Source: Callaeas wilsoni (lineage: Eukaryota > Chordata > Aves > Passeriformes > Callaeidae). Taken from it: a stretch of DNA of 64,000 bases. The stretch spans positions 1-64,000 of the forward strand of contig VWPU01009596.1 of the NCBI GenBank assembly GCA_013398955.1, given 5' to 3'. The notes under the pieces were generated by a model, which saw only the letters and a program-made list of their open reading frames with translations, made no database searches and was not told the origin of the DNA. Shown one piece after another: positions 50,771 to 63,122 of this stretch (positions are counted from its first letter, which is position 1; each line of letters opens with the position of its first letter). The position numbers and the translations under genes were made by a program.

Positions 50771-52789
50771 AAAACCTAAGGCAAATTACTGAGTTTTGAG
50801 CAATTCCCCTTCCTGTGTCCTCAGTTATAAAATACATATATATATTAATAGACATATCCCAGTTGTCTGTCACACTTGAAGGCATCCCGTTTGCTGTTCA
50901 CTGACACATCTGTTTCCTTTGCTGCACTGCAAGAATCTGACCACGCTGTGTGGGTTTCTTGACCTTGGAAGAATCGAGAAAGCCCAATGCATTTTGAGGA
51001 CAATTAGAGCAAAGAAACGAGGAAGCCTTATTTTCTTGCACAAAGGCCTGATCCTTTAACAATTTCATGAGGAATTTTGTGAAAATCAGAGGACAAATGA
51101 TACCTTTTCCTTGTGATCTGGACTAATTAAGATGAAGATTAGAGTAAATGTAGCGTGAGTAGCACCTGTAGGTAGTGCTTTGCACAAGTTAGGGTCAGTA
51201 TCTTCTGTGTATAAGGACTACAACATTTGATCTCATTACCCAAATTAGCTCTGGTCTCAGGGATGGTTCTTTATCTTTTCCACTGTGCTTGTGTTGCTTT
51301 TCATGAGCAGTCTATGTTTTAGTCTGGTTTGGTTGTGGGCTTTTTTGTTTGGTTTTAGTTTCCTTTTTAAAATTGTTATTATTAATTCTTTTTTATTTAT
51401 TATTTTTCTCAAAAAAAGGATGGGTTAATCAATGTTCAAGATACTAACTTCATATTTAAACTTCATCAAAGCCTTCTGGTGTTGGTTCACCCTAATTCAG
51501 TTTGCTCCCCCTGTTAAATTGCATTGATTTTGAGCCAAATCTTGCTTAATCTGCTGGAAAATGTTTGCACGCACATCAAAGGATGGAATATCATGAAGGC
51601 AGGAATATGAATGGGAAAGATGAGTGGCAGAATAACTCTTTGATCACAGTTGTCTTCCTAATTTTACTCAAAGCTCAGTTAACAGACATTTTTACAGACT
51701 AGGTTTAACGTCGTTGTACTGTTGCCTTTAGTTCCATATCTCACACATCTTAAAAAAACCAACTAAAATCGCCCCCTTTTTAGGACACTGCAGGTGAGTT
51801 TAAATCATGGACAATTTGATTCCTCATGGTAAAGGCTTCACTGAATGAGAGATTAGCAGGCATGAAGGTTTTAATTTCGAAAAGTGCAAATTTTTGTTAT
51901 ACAATTATAAAAACCTGTGTTGAAATCATAAGGAATATTCAGAAGCGCTTGTTCTGTCAAATTTTTCAGGGATTTGTTATCTTTACATGCTCAGTTCTCT
52001 TTAGGAGTCTGTCCTAAAGAACCCTGAGTCCCATTTCTTATCAGCACACAATCAGAAGCCTCTTGATTTGCTTTGCAGGCACCCGATTTCTGTCAGTGTA
52101 ACTTTCCCTTTCTAATGTCAATGTCACGATCTGCTTTGGTAATTATGACTGTTGTAATGTGACTTTGGTCAATTTACACTTAAATAAGGCAATTATCGAG
52201 GCTAACACCTGTTCTTAACTCCTGAAATAATTAATTATTTGAATGTCATGGGCAAGTCAGCCACTTTGGACTAAATGGGATGTTGCAGATTGACTGTAGA
52301 TAAATCTCTGATTCCCTGACATTTGTGCAAGAATATTTTAAGAAGGTAAGGAGCTCCCTCCCAGAGACAAGCACAGGCAGAAGGGGAAACCTGATAGCAT
52401 TTTCAGTGTAAGGTTTTGTCAAAGCTAGAGAGATTGTAGAGAATTTAGAGAACTTCACCACTCAAACTTTTTTCCGTCCATTGGCATTTCCAACAGCACC
52501 ATCGACGCCCATTAGGAAAGGGAACCAGCGGCTGGCGAGGTGAGACTATTCCACACCTGTCAAAGAGGGAAAACACTGGGACTGGAACAGTCTTGCATGC
52601 ATCTGAGGACAAGTGAAAGGAAAATTAAGAAAATAAAAGTGACAGGTAAGAAAAAGGATGCTATAGACCACTGCTGGTTGCAAAAGAAGTGAGTTTCCAG
52701 CAGATGAACACGATCTGCTTTGGAAATGAGCCTGGGAGTTGTAGAGTGGGTTTCACTTTTGTTTCATTAAAAAGTCCTCTTTTTTTTCC

Positions 52790-52812
52790 TTTTTTTTTTT
52801 TTTTTTTTTTTT
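52790..52812 (+). repeat. T23 homopolymer
   Basis: Preceded by a C/T-rich stretch from 52777 and followed by ggcag. It resembles a polypyrimidine tract plus AG acceptor, or on the minus strand a poly-A tail. No exon or retroposed gene is evident on either side. Confidence 0.9.
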
Positions 52813-53037
52813 GGCAGAAAGGAGATTTTCTGTAAATGCTTAAATTTGTGTCAGCAAAAGGGAAAACAGAGCTGTGTGTGCCTGATGAGAAGGGGAAACA
52901 CTAAGCCATGCATGGGGAATTGAGTGCCCTGGGTGGCCCGAGGTATTTACAGAGAATTGTGGCTGGCACTGTAAAGGAGTAGAATCTGTAACTGAGTGTA
53001 AAGGCCCCTTAGTCAAACTCATCTCCACACTGGGTTT
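52813..53037. other. Non-coding unique sequence
   Basis: Short stretch between the T23 run and the TTTTA array. Nothing recognised. Confidence 0.5.
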
Positions 53038-53200
53038 AAATTATTTTATTTTATTTTATTTTATTTTATTTTATTTTATTTTATTTTATTTTATTTTATT
53101 GTTTTATAAAATTTTATTTTATTTTATTTTATTTTATTGTTTTATTTTATTTTATTTTATTTTATTTTATTTTATTTTATTTTATTTTATTTTATTTTTT
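53038..53200 (+). repeat. (TTTTA)n pentanucleotide array, about 160 bp
   Basis: TTTTA units run nearly continuously, with interruptions at 53100-53111 (ttgttttataaaatttt) and about 53138-53142 (attgt). The interruptions divide it into three blocks. The frame giving Phe/Ile/Leu/Tyr repeats (53099-53341) is an artefact. Confidence 0.97.
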
Positions 53201-56200
53201 GCTATATGGCTGACCCCCAAATTAAACCTTGAACTTGTAGCACTCCTTTGCCCACCCAGCTATGCCTCCATGAGTTCTCTGTTAAATGTAAGCAAAGGGT
53301 GCAGCACAACGGAGCCATCACTGTCCAGGTGTATCATATGAGGTTAATTATAGACACCTAGAGCCTAAAATGACAATTACAATTGTTTTTCCTCAGAATT
53401 ATTAGAAAAGGCTACTAATGTCCTTACTGTGTTTTGATAATGTGCCTAGTGTTTTCAACGTGTAGTGTTGGTAAAATCTGCAGAGGAATAAAACACATAT
53501 TTAAGTAAAATCCTGTAAAATCTTAAGATTATTTTACTCACACTGCTCTACTAGAGGTGTTGCTGTCTGTGTTTTATTTTGTAACTGCTGCACATTGGAA
53601 GCTGATTCCTTTACATTTGGAGTACATATGAAAATCTACACAGCACAGACCCATTTTTTTTGGGCAAATAGCTGGGAATCTTTGAAAAGGCAGCTGTGTC
53701 TCGAGACACAAATAATATCTGCCTAGCCAAAGTTTTTGTAAATGCTTGTGTAATTCAAAACAAACATACGAGCAAACAAAGACAGGCCAATAAACATAAA
53801 CTAAATTTGAGAGACAGTAAAGAGAATAATGAAGTGACAGGCAGGACTATTCAGATAACACAAAGTGTTGTGGCTCTGCTTAGTTCTGAATCCACTGAGT
53901 AACAACAGGTTGCTCATGTTGCTTTCTAATGCTGCTTAATTCGTTTCTCTAAAGACACAAATGTGAGCTGCATGACACCCCAGACGTGAGCTTGGAAATG
54001 CCAGCAAAGACAACACCTTCACCATGTCACTCACATTCCAGGTGATCTGGGGATAATGCTCTGGAGAGGCCCTGGCAAACATATTTCTGGAGCTCTTTGA
54101 TCTCATTACAGAGAGCAAGGTGTGTCTACAGATTCTTCTGAAGGCAAGATTTAGTTAATTGCTCTTGCACAATTTCTGGTTTGTCCTCTGCGTGGCAAGT
54201 AGCTATTTCCACACCTAGTGCAGCAAAGGACAGTGTGTCACCTGTCATGTCTCCAGCTCTTTCAATAGTTGCAAGGCACCGTGTTCATGGGAATCATTAA
54301 ACTTCTCCTGTGTGACACCATGCAACCAATCTCTCAAAACAGTTAGCCACAGCCTCATGTTGATTTAAGATTATGCAATCCAGTCAATGTTTTCCTTGCG
54401 CTTTCTGTAGGAACAGACGGGACCTGGCTCAGTGTGCTCATTGTCCTGCATTCTTTTCTCAGTCACTTGCAAAACCTCGTGTAGTAACACTCTTAACCCA
54501 AAATAGATTCAATGGCTGCGACCCAAGAAGAAGAATCTCGCTCCTGGCACATAACTTCAGAAGGAAGAAGAAATTCTGTGATTGCAGTGGGTTTTTCTGG
54601 TAACACCATAAGCTTAACTTTTTCCGAATCAGAAGAGCAAGCCCAGATCCCAAGGAAAAGTGGGTTCAGTAGGATAATTACACAGGGGAGTAGTTGGAAC
54701 GAGCTAAACGAAACCCGGCCTGCTTCACTGGCCACCAGTGTGAACAAAGGATATCAGAGCCAGGACCAGCACTGCAAAACCCCACGGATGCTCTGCTCTC
54801 TCAGTGTATCGGGGTCAGTGGATTAGGAACTGCCCGAGCTGAATTTCACATCTCAGGGACCATATTTATAAACCAGCCATGTGCCCTCCTTTGTGAGCTT
54901 CTCCAGTCCCTCCCTGAAATTTCTCTCACTAGATGCCAGTGCTTTCCACCCTGCTGGGAATATCTGGGTAATGCTGGTAAAAGACGAAAAAAAAAGCTGT
55001 TGTCTTAACAGTATAAGCTCATGTGTTCATTTGTAAATGGGTGAAGCTCGAATGAAGAGCTGTTAATTCTTCTATCACAAAGCAGGGTGTAATAGCAAAG
55101 ATAAACTCCAATTATGAACCCCCTTTTTAAGTGACCACAGAACACCATGACAATAATGAGTTCTTGACTACCTGTCACATAAAATGAGAAGCAATTGTGC
55201 AGATATTGCCTGTAACTCTCATTTGGGGTAACAGCGCAGAAAGTTTTTTGTATCATCATGCCTGCCTCTTTCAGATTATTAGAAATCAAACAAGCTTTCA
55301 GCCCTAAGAGGTTGAAGAAAAAGTTGGCAGAAGTGGCCTTGGTCGTGTGTTGCAAATACGGGCCTGAGAGGGATGGAAAGCGTGCTTTCATAGCATGACT
55401 TTGCCCTAAAACATGTTGTTAAACAACTGCTGGAAGCTGATGTGAGCAAAGATGCCTGTAAATCTGGGTGCATTTAGTTATTGGAGCACCAAAAAGGCAT
55501 TAGGCACATGGGCTTTCCAGGAGATGGACAAGGATGCAAATTATTAAAAGGTACCAGATTTCTAGTGGTGAGGAAACTTTCAAAACAATGATAAAGAGGG
55601 ACAAAAATCTCTGATAATATTAGGTGATGTAATTTTTATTCCTCTTTTTTATTGCCTGGTTAAGAGAAAATGTAGTTCAGGTAGTCTTATATCTATAACA
55701 ATGTTTAGGGAACCAGATTCTGACACTAATAAGCCCTGCAAAAGTTTTTCTTCGAGCTTTAGTGTCTTCCACTCAGGATGACCATTTTCTTTTGCAAATG
55801 GGTCAGCAGTTGAGCTCTCGTGTGATTGAATTTCTGCAGAGGGTCATGGTCCTCTTTCTGTCTGCATTTTCAAACCAGACGTCTATTGGTATGCATAATT
55901 AAATTTCTGAAAATTTCCACTTGAAGAAATGGAAAATATGTAAATTTCATAGATGACTCTTTTGAACTGAGTAACTCAAAAAAGTTGTTCAGAAACCAAA
56001 GACCTTTTTCTCCTCTCCTATTACCTTCAGCAGTGACAAAACATTTCATTGGCAGCAGCTTGTTAGCACTGGTGTGAGCTGAACATCAACAATGCTTTGC
56101 ATGCTTACATAACTATATTTATAATGGAAGTCTGGTAGTCTGAGTCTCATAATAAATCTGGCAGGATGGTGCCTACCGTCTTTGAAGAGGCAGAGACACT

Positions 56201-59200
56201 GTAAGGGATGGAAACCATGCCCACAAATCCTGTCTTTGTATGTGCAGACCAACCATAAGCCGGCACTGGGGCTCCCTCCAAACTACAGCCCTTGGGCAGC
56301 ACTTGGAGAGAGGTTGTCTAAGAAAACCCCTTGTAGGGTCTCTGTTCCAAAAGCGAGAGGCAGAAAAATCACCATAGATTACGCTGAAACTCCTCTGGAA
56401 AATTCTCCCTCTAAAACTTTGCCAGCTGGGTGAGAGAGAAGTGGGAAGGCAAAACAGGTACCTTATTTCTGCAGAGAGCGAGAAAAAAATAAAAATCTCC
56501 AAACTTTTCTCAGGGGCATTTTTCAAGTGTTCTAGTAGAACTCAACCACATCTTAAAGAGATTTTGTGTCTTTGTGTTGCAGGGGAGTGTGAGGAGCTAG
56601 AGAAGAGGCACTGCTGGCTTGGTGTGGATGGAGCAGAGCCCTGCAGCAGCTGATGTGACAAAGAGGACTGGGACTTCCAGCACAGATTCCAGTCGAAGGA
56701 GGGAGTCACTTCCAATGCCAGGAGGGAGGGCCTCAACTCCCAGACAAATTAATTACAGTTAGTAATTAATTTAGCCCTAATGTGTAGTAATCTCCAGCTG
56801 TAAGCAGCACAAATGTAAATTAGTACACAAAGCTGGTGATGCAAGAGCTGTTTGTTTACAAGAGTAGAAAACTAATTGACTTTTCATCCTGTTGGGTTTC
56901 AGAGTGTGAAGCAGAACCAGTGAGATGCCAGCCTTCACTTATCTGCAAATCAGATATCAGATATAACATGCCCATAGGTATATCAATAGTTTTCTTCACC
57001 TAAGAGGTAAGGGTTACCAGAGCAACTGAGATGTCTGATGCTCCATGTTTCCTTTTGCAAAAGAAAATTCCCAACAACATAATAACAAAGTTGTTGGAAA
57101 AAATCTTAATAAAAATATTTGAGGGTTGGATTTTTCATTGTTGCTTGTTTGTTCGATGTCTCTAAAACCCAATAAATGAAAAATCTTGTTCTGAAATATG
57201 CCTACAAAAACCTTCACAAGAGTTTGGGTTTTCTTGACATTCACATTTTCAATGGAGTCTAGATCCAATTCCCAGCCACAAAATCTGGAAAACACTGCTT
57301 TCATGCTTTTTGGTAGAGGGAAAGTAACATAAAATGGCTCCTATTCAGCTGTCATGGGAATTGTCTTTTGTTCTAAAAGCATTAAATCCTCAGGGAAAAA
57401 ACCAAAAACAACTGAATTTTCTGTGGAAAGTAAGCATGCTGTCTAGGGACCAGAAATGAGATTTGAAAGTTAAATTTTCCTCTCAGACAGTTTCCATCAA
57501 TATTTTCCTGTCACTCCTCATAAAAGCTGAAGACACCTCATAGTGCACTTTTATCAGATTTCATTGCTTTGATGTCCTTAAAATGTATTTCTTCAGGGTG
57601 AAGAAACACAGAGAGACTGGAGGGCTAAAAAATAAGAGTATGTGGCGTAGAACTGGTGGTAGAGATAGGAGACTGGGAAAATGATTAGTAGCATTTACAG
57701 CTTGATTTTGTGACAACAAACTCTCAGTCAGTTGGCTCGAGTAATAAACGGTAAGGTAGGAGAATAATGCTGAAATTGTCACTTCACTGCCGTTCTTTTC
57801 CATCCTTTGCCTGGTGCAAGGCATGTTGAAATCTCCCTGGGTCCATCACTGCTGTTCACTGTGCATTTCTGCACTGAAATATTTGCCACAGCTCCCCCTC
57901 CAAGTCGCACCAGACCCTCAGATCGACGTCCAAACCTTGATTAGATCCTTTGTTCGTATTGCACCGAGATTCATGGACGGGAGGAAGGAAAGAATAGAGA
58001 ACAAAACAGAGGAAGAGAGAGAAAAGAATGAATAAAAGTGAGAGCGAACAAGCAGAAAAGCAAGACAGCAAGAAAGAAAGGAAAATGAAGAGCACAAGCA
58101 AGGAAGAAAATGCAGGAAAGAAAGAAGGAAATCAATAAAAGGAAAGAAGAATTAAAGAAAGAGTGCCAAAGTAGTCCCCTGTGACTTGCTTTCAATGGAA
58201 TTTCTTTGGAAAGTCATTTAGCCCAAAGGGTAATAGCAGTAGATTCCCACAATGTCTTGATGGATTGGTGTGAATGACTCATATCTTGACTTTTTCCACT
58301 ATGTTTCAGAAGATTTACACACTGGGCAGCTCCAGAATTAACTTTGAAGTGGACCTTAGCTTTCCCAGCCTCTGAATTAGCTCCTGGCAATGACTTATTT
58401 TAGTGGGGACAAGAGCGATTTTGTTTGTTTTTTTTTTTATTTTCCATCAATACAGAACTGGAGCCTTTGTGCTTTGCATGCCCAGCTGCTCAAGCTTTGT
58501 TTGGATTGTTTGTAAACAGCTCCATACAGCAAACACAGCTTTGTTCCTTTGCTGAGGACTTGGGGCACAGAAACTTAAATAAAATAAAGCTCTCACTGTG
58601 TAATGTGAGCCCAAGTTCGAGGACCTGTCCTCCCAGCCCTGGAAGCCTGATTTGCAATGCTGAGGTGAGTTAATGAGAGAAAGCTCCTGTCTGCGAGCTG
58701 CAAAGAGCTCAGGCACAGGAGCTGTGGCACATGCTGCACTGCCAGCTACACATGGAGCAGGAAAGAGCGGGTTTAAAGTGCAGATCAGGCTCCGAGTTTG
58801 CCCTGTTTTCACTGCCTGAAATCATCCTAAAGCCTGTCTGGCTGTGAATGGGGGCACAGCCAGTGCTTTCCATTCAGGATCTGCTCTAGCAGCGGATCAA
58901 CTCCACCACTTGGCATTTGGCTCTGCACATATTGTCACCTTCCCCAGCTTTGCCTTTTCTGGCATCGTGCACAACTAATTTCCAACATTCCCTCACAAAA
59001 AAAGGTTCAGTTTATGGCAGCGCCCCAGGAAGCCTGACCTGATGCTTCCAGGACACACAGAATTTGAGTAAATACTCACTTCAGCAACGCACAGCCTGCC
59101 ATTCCCAGCCAGTTGTGGAGTGACTGTAAAGCTAAAACAAAAAAGGCTGGTTCTTGATGACACATCCCTGATTCAGTTGGTCCTGAAAAAAAAAAAAAAA

Positions 59201-62200
59201 AAGAACAACCCCGAAGGTTTCTTTGCCTAAACCTGCCGGTGGAAATCTGACACCGTTTGGTGGTTAGCAATGAAACGCTTTATTAAACTTCAATCGCTCT
59301 TTGAAACCGAATGGTTTCGATTGCCACACAAAATGAAACTGCTGTCGTTTGCTCACTGCTGGGATGTTGGCTAGACAATTCATTGAAAAATGCATTGTAG
59401 CTGCGGTGAACAGATAGCGTTGTGTTTCTAATTAGATATGTGGCAGTAGCCTGATTTCCACCTTAAATAAGCACCTGCCTCTCCTACTGTCTCCTGCGTT
59501 CAGCCTGAAAACCAAAATTCAAAAATAAACCACAAAACTCTCAAACTAATCTGTTGTCTTGCCTGATAACAAAATAGATGGTGCCCATACAGAAATGCTC
59601 TCCTGCCTCTCGCTCACCCTTTTTCCAGTAAAAGTTAGGTTGAACCTTCTTTGCTAATATATAATAATTTCTCTTGAAAAGCCTGTTGAAAAAGTGTAAA
59701 ATACCCTGTTCAGGGAATATATTTTTTTGATAGAAGGCACCTTCTATTTAATGATTTTTTTTTTAATCTGCCACAGCATTACACCAGTACCTGCCTACGA
59801 CCAGGCACTCCACAGTAGGAAAAAAGCTGATAAAAACATACATTGAAAAGGGTCAGAAAGACAGAAAACACATAAAAGGCTGGATGACTGAAATAACCGT
59901 CAGTTCAGCAGAAGCCAGGGCCTTGCCAGGAATTTCGGAGCCACGTCTGGTCAAGCACTTGTTAAACAGGTCTGTGTGTCCAAATGGCCTGGCAAGGGCC
60001 TTTCTGAGGTCTCAACAGCGCAGAATGCTGGGCATGTGATATGAGAAAAAAACAAACAAACAAAAAAACCCAAGGTTCAACAGTTGTTACGTGATGCCAT
60101 CAAATCCTTCAGCATCTGGAAGCTCTGCTGAGGCTGGTGTGCCTGACAGGAGGCAGCACGGCTGGGACAGCTTCGCAATTCCCATCCTCTATATTGTCTG
60201 GGGTTTGCTTTGTTGCAAAATGTGACACTAACAAAAGCTTTATTACAGGTCCATGAGAAAAAGACGGCAGTTTTACAGACAGCCACTGCTTTTGTCTGTG
60301 ATTTGACAGCAATTACAGCTTCTTGCCCTATTTTCTGCCTCTCAGACAGTTTTTGAACTGTGGCATTGTCTTATGTTTCATCTTTCCACTACTCAGTTTC
60401 CTCATTAGTCTCTTGAACTGTGCTGAGAGCTGGAATAATTACAATGCTGCTGAGTCCTTCTTTCAGCTGCAGAAGGGCATTAAAGGACTGAAAGGGAGCG
60501 AAATTCTTCCCAGGGAAATCGTGCTGATTTGTCCCTGTCATATTCTGGTTATATGAACGGGGAAATCCCTAACTGAAAATATATATTTTTGGACATGTGT
60601 ACCAAAGTAAAGGTTTGAGAGGCTTCATCTACTCTGAGACAGCAAAACTAGGGAACAATGACACAAAATAAAGAAATGTCTTTTATTGCCATTGATAGTT
60701 GGTGCACCAAAATCTGTCAAATTTTATTTTGAAATTACCCTTTAAATGTTTTTATTCAGATTTTAGTTCAGATGGAGAATGAAATCAGTGTCTTTCAGAA
60801 GAGTTTGCCACACTGGGACAAGAACATATTCCTGCAACATGACATCTCTCCAAAACTGACCTAGCTGTATTCCATAAATAAACCAATAGAAGAAAATGGA
60901 AGAATGTATTCTGGACATGACTTTTAGACTCTTTTCTACTCAAGAGGGCTCTAGCAGGAAACTTTCTTGGCAGTAATTGATTTGAACTCTATCAAAGAGT
61001 ACTGGAACTCACCCAAAAAAAAAGAAATTAAAAAACAAAAATCAATCAACATTTCCGGATGAAGGGTTTCTTCATCCTGCACCTTAGAGAAAACTTTGAT
61101 TTAAACACCAATTTGGCTGACAATAAATTACTCAGAATTAAAATAAAATTTTAAAAAAGCAGGAGTCAGGGTCACCTGGACTATGTATGAACCACCGTAC
61201 TTCCAAGCTCTGGAAAGAGGCTCCTCAGGAATCCCTGCTCAGGCCCTTGGGAGCCAGCTCTGGGATTGCGTAGAGGCTGCTCAAGACTAAACATTTCCAG
61301 TGAGATCCTTTGGGCTCATCAATCAGCCTTTTACAGTGAAATGCTTTTCATCAGTTCAGTTCCAATCAGCCGTAATAACCTACAAAGAAAGAGATGAAAG
61401 CCCTGCAAGTCAACAAAGCAACTACTCTAAGTATTTTTAAAATACTTACACAAACAAATGTTAGCAGAACGCTTTTAGAAGGAAATATTTCTGCAAAGGA
61501 CACAAAATCATGACTGCAACTAAAGCAGGGTGATTGGGCTAAACAGGGTTTCATTCCCTGTTCTTGGCAGGATGTGTGCTGATGGCTATAACTTAATTCT
61601 GGAGCCAAATCAAGGCAACTCATCACGATACATCTGCTGAGTTTTGAGTATGCGTGGAGCAAGCGTTGTGTGCTTTCCTGAAAGCTTTTCCTAGAAGCAA
61701 AATGCACTGCAAAGATTTATACATCTGTTGTGTCATCTCTTTACATGGCTGATGAAAGCCAAGGCATAGCCCCACACAGGAATTTTGGTTGGGGGAGATG
61801 TACTGGCAGAAAGGAAGAGAAAATATTGAAACTTCCATGGTGAATTGTTAAGCAATATCTGGCAGACAGTAATTTCCACTCACAAATATATCTATTTTTA
61901 AAATGGCTTGAAAATTGTTCTTGTTTTCCTCTATCGACAAATAGCATTCTTTGTATAATAAAAATAGCGGATGAGTGAGTGGCGTGTGTGAGTCCTTGAA
62001 TCTTCTAATGTCAACAAACAATGCAGATATGCAAGTATTTCCTTTTATTTGGGGTGGTGCTGTAGTTTCTTTGATTATTTGTGGTTGTAATAGCAATTGG
62101 GAAGTGACCTAGACAACAGCAAAAGAAGGACATTATTATGTCCAGTCTATCATTACCTGCTGATTGCTTTTTCTCCACGGTCAGGAAGCTCATTTCAACA

Positions 62201-62946
62201 TCAGCTTCAGGCTATCTTAGCAGGAATTAGGAATTGTAATTAGACACAGCCGTGTGTTTTCAGTTTAAAGAATTCAATATTTGAAAATGTAGGGTCAGAA
62301 AACAACACAAAGGCAACCATTTCCAAAAATGTAGTGTCCTGCAGAGGAAGGAGGCCACAGCTTTTACCAAGTCCAGTCATGATGCCCCGGAGAAGCAATG
62401 CTTTGTAGAAGCTTTGTGAGGAGGACCTGCTGAATACATAATTTCCTCCAAGGTAATGTCATTCTCTTCCATTTTGCATTGTCATTTTTTGAGCCGCAAT
62501 TTAATTGCGCTAGGAAATGGACCTTGGCTTTGATGGAGGACACATCTCCTGAGGTGCAGGTCCAACACATGATGACCACAGCAAGCAAAGACAGCAGGAA
62601 CCACTCATCTTTGCCAGAAAAGAGGAGAAGGCACCAGGAAAAGGATTTGGCAATCAGCAGAAAATGGGTAATTAAGGAATGCTATGGGATCTCACTCTCC
62701 TCCATGTGGTGTTAGGGGGGGCTACAGTCCTAACACACTTCTGTGGCTATTGCTGCAAGATTTAAATGTTTAAACTTTAAAATTTAAAATTTGTCATTCG
62801 TATTCCCTCAGAAGAAAAATGCGCAGAGCCCTGGTGGTGGAAGGATGTCAAAGGCAGTCATGGTAGGATTTCTTCCTTCCTTGTCTTTGTGTACCAATGA
62901 CCTTGCAGAGAAAATTAATATTAAATGTTCAGTGCAAGACAGAAAA
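53201..62946. other. Non-coding unique sequence
   Basis: No supported gene. A purine-rich degenerate stretch (ggaaag/gaaag units) lies at 57975-58165. A T-run at about 58428-58439, an A17 run at 59186-59202 and a C/A-rich tract at 60047-60075 follow. A TAATTAG-containing stretch is at 59340-59480, and a 15-bp palindrome (cgcaatt-t-aattgcg) at 62495-62509. The plus frame 54512-54826 (104 codons, beginning MAATQEEE) looks protein-like, but I cannot assign it and overlapping frames are open on both strands. Confidence 0.55.
57975..58165 (+). repeat. Degenerate purine-rich tract
   Basis: Predominantly A and G on the plus strand with irregular gaaag/ggaag units. It looks like an old, decayed counterpart of the pure arrays at 29.9 and 46.7 kb. 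Confidence 0.75.
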
Positions 62947-63122
62947 CCTCCATTCAGGTGGGTTCAAACAAATCTTCAAATGCTGGAGATTTCCAGTGCA
63001 AGTGGAGGGCAACCTGCAAAGATAAAACTTGTCCTCCATTCAGGTGGGTTCAAACAAATCTTCAAATGCTGGAGATTTCCAGTGCAAGTGGAGGGCAACC
63101 TGCAAAGATAAAACTTGTCCTC
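62947..63122 (+). repeat. Perfect 86-bp tandem duplication
   Basis: Positions 62947-63032 are repeated exactly at 63033-63118, followed by the first four bases (cctc) of a third unit at 63119-63122. I find no mismatch between the copies, so the event is recent or an assembly artefact. The period of 86 is not a multiple of three. The frame that runs through (62791-63111) therefore reads the second copy in a different frame, which argues against coding function. Confidence 0.95.

Larger units (their letters stand above)
48491..52778. other. Non-coding unique sequence
   Basis: AT-rich, with no gene recognised. An A-run lies at 49592-49603. Two perfect palindromes at 50670-50770 are listed separately. 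A T/G-rich tract lies at about 51328-51365. Confidence 0.6.

Noticed and set aside
52777..52817. Strong polypyrimidine tract plus CAG resembling a 3' splice site
   Set aside because: A bare T23 homopolymer with no recognisable exon after it; more likely a simple repeat.
53099..53341. Hydrophobic FILFYFILFY frame resembling a membrane protein
   Set aside because: Translation of the (TTTTA)n array.
54512..54826. 104-codon frame starting MAATQEEE
   Set aside because: Looks plausible as protein, but overlapping frames on both strands are also open, the start context is mediocre (T at -3), and I recognise no family.
58634..58670. Possible small exon between tcccag and a strong donor (GAG|GTGAGT at 58662-58670)
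   Set aside because: Single splice-like motifs are common in 64 kb. The putative exon is only about 28 nt and has no partner exon.
21327..59462. TAATTAG followed by the shared 12-mer ctgatttccacc at 21335-21346 and 59451-59462
   Set aside because: Hundreds of shared 12-mers are expected by chance in 64 kb, and the spacing to TAATTAG differs (8 versus 22 bp).
59920..59997. Inverted ccttgccagg / cctggcaagg hairpin
   Set aside because: Only 10 exact paired bases with a loop of nearly 60 nt; expected by chance.
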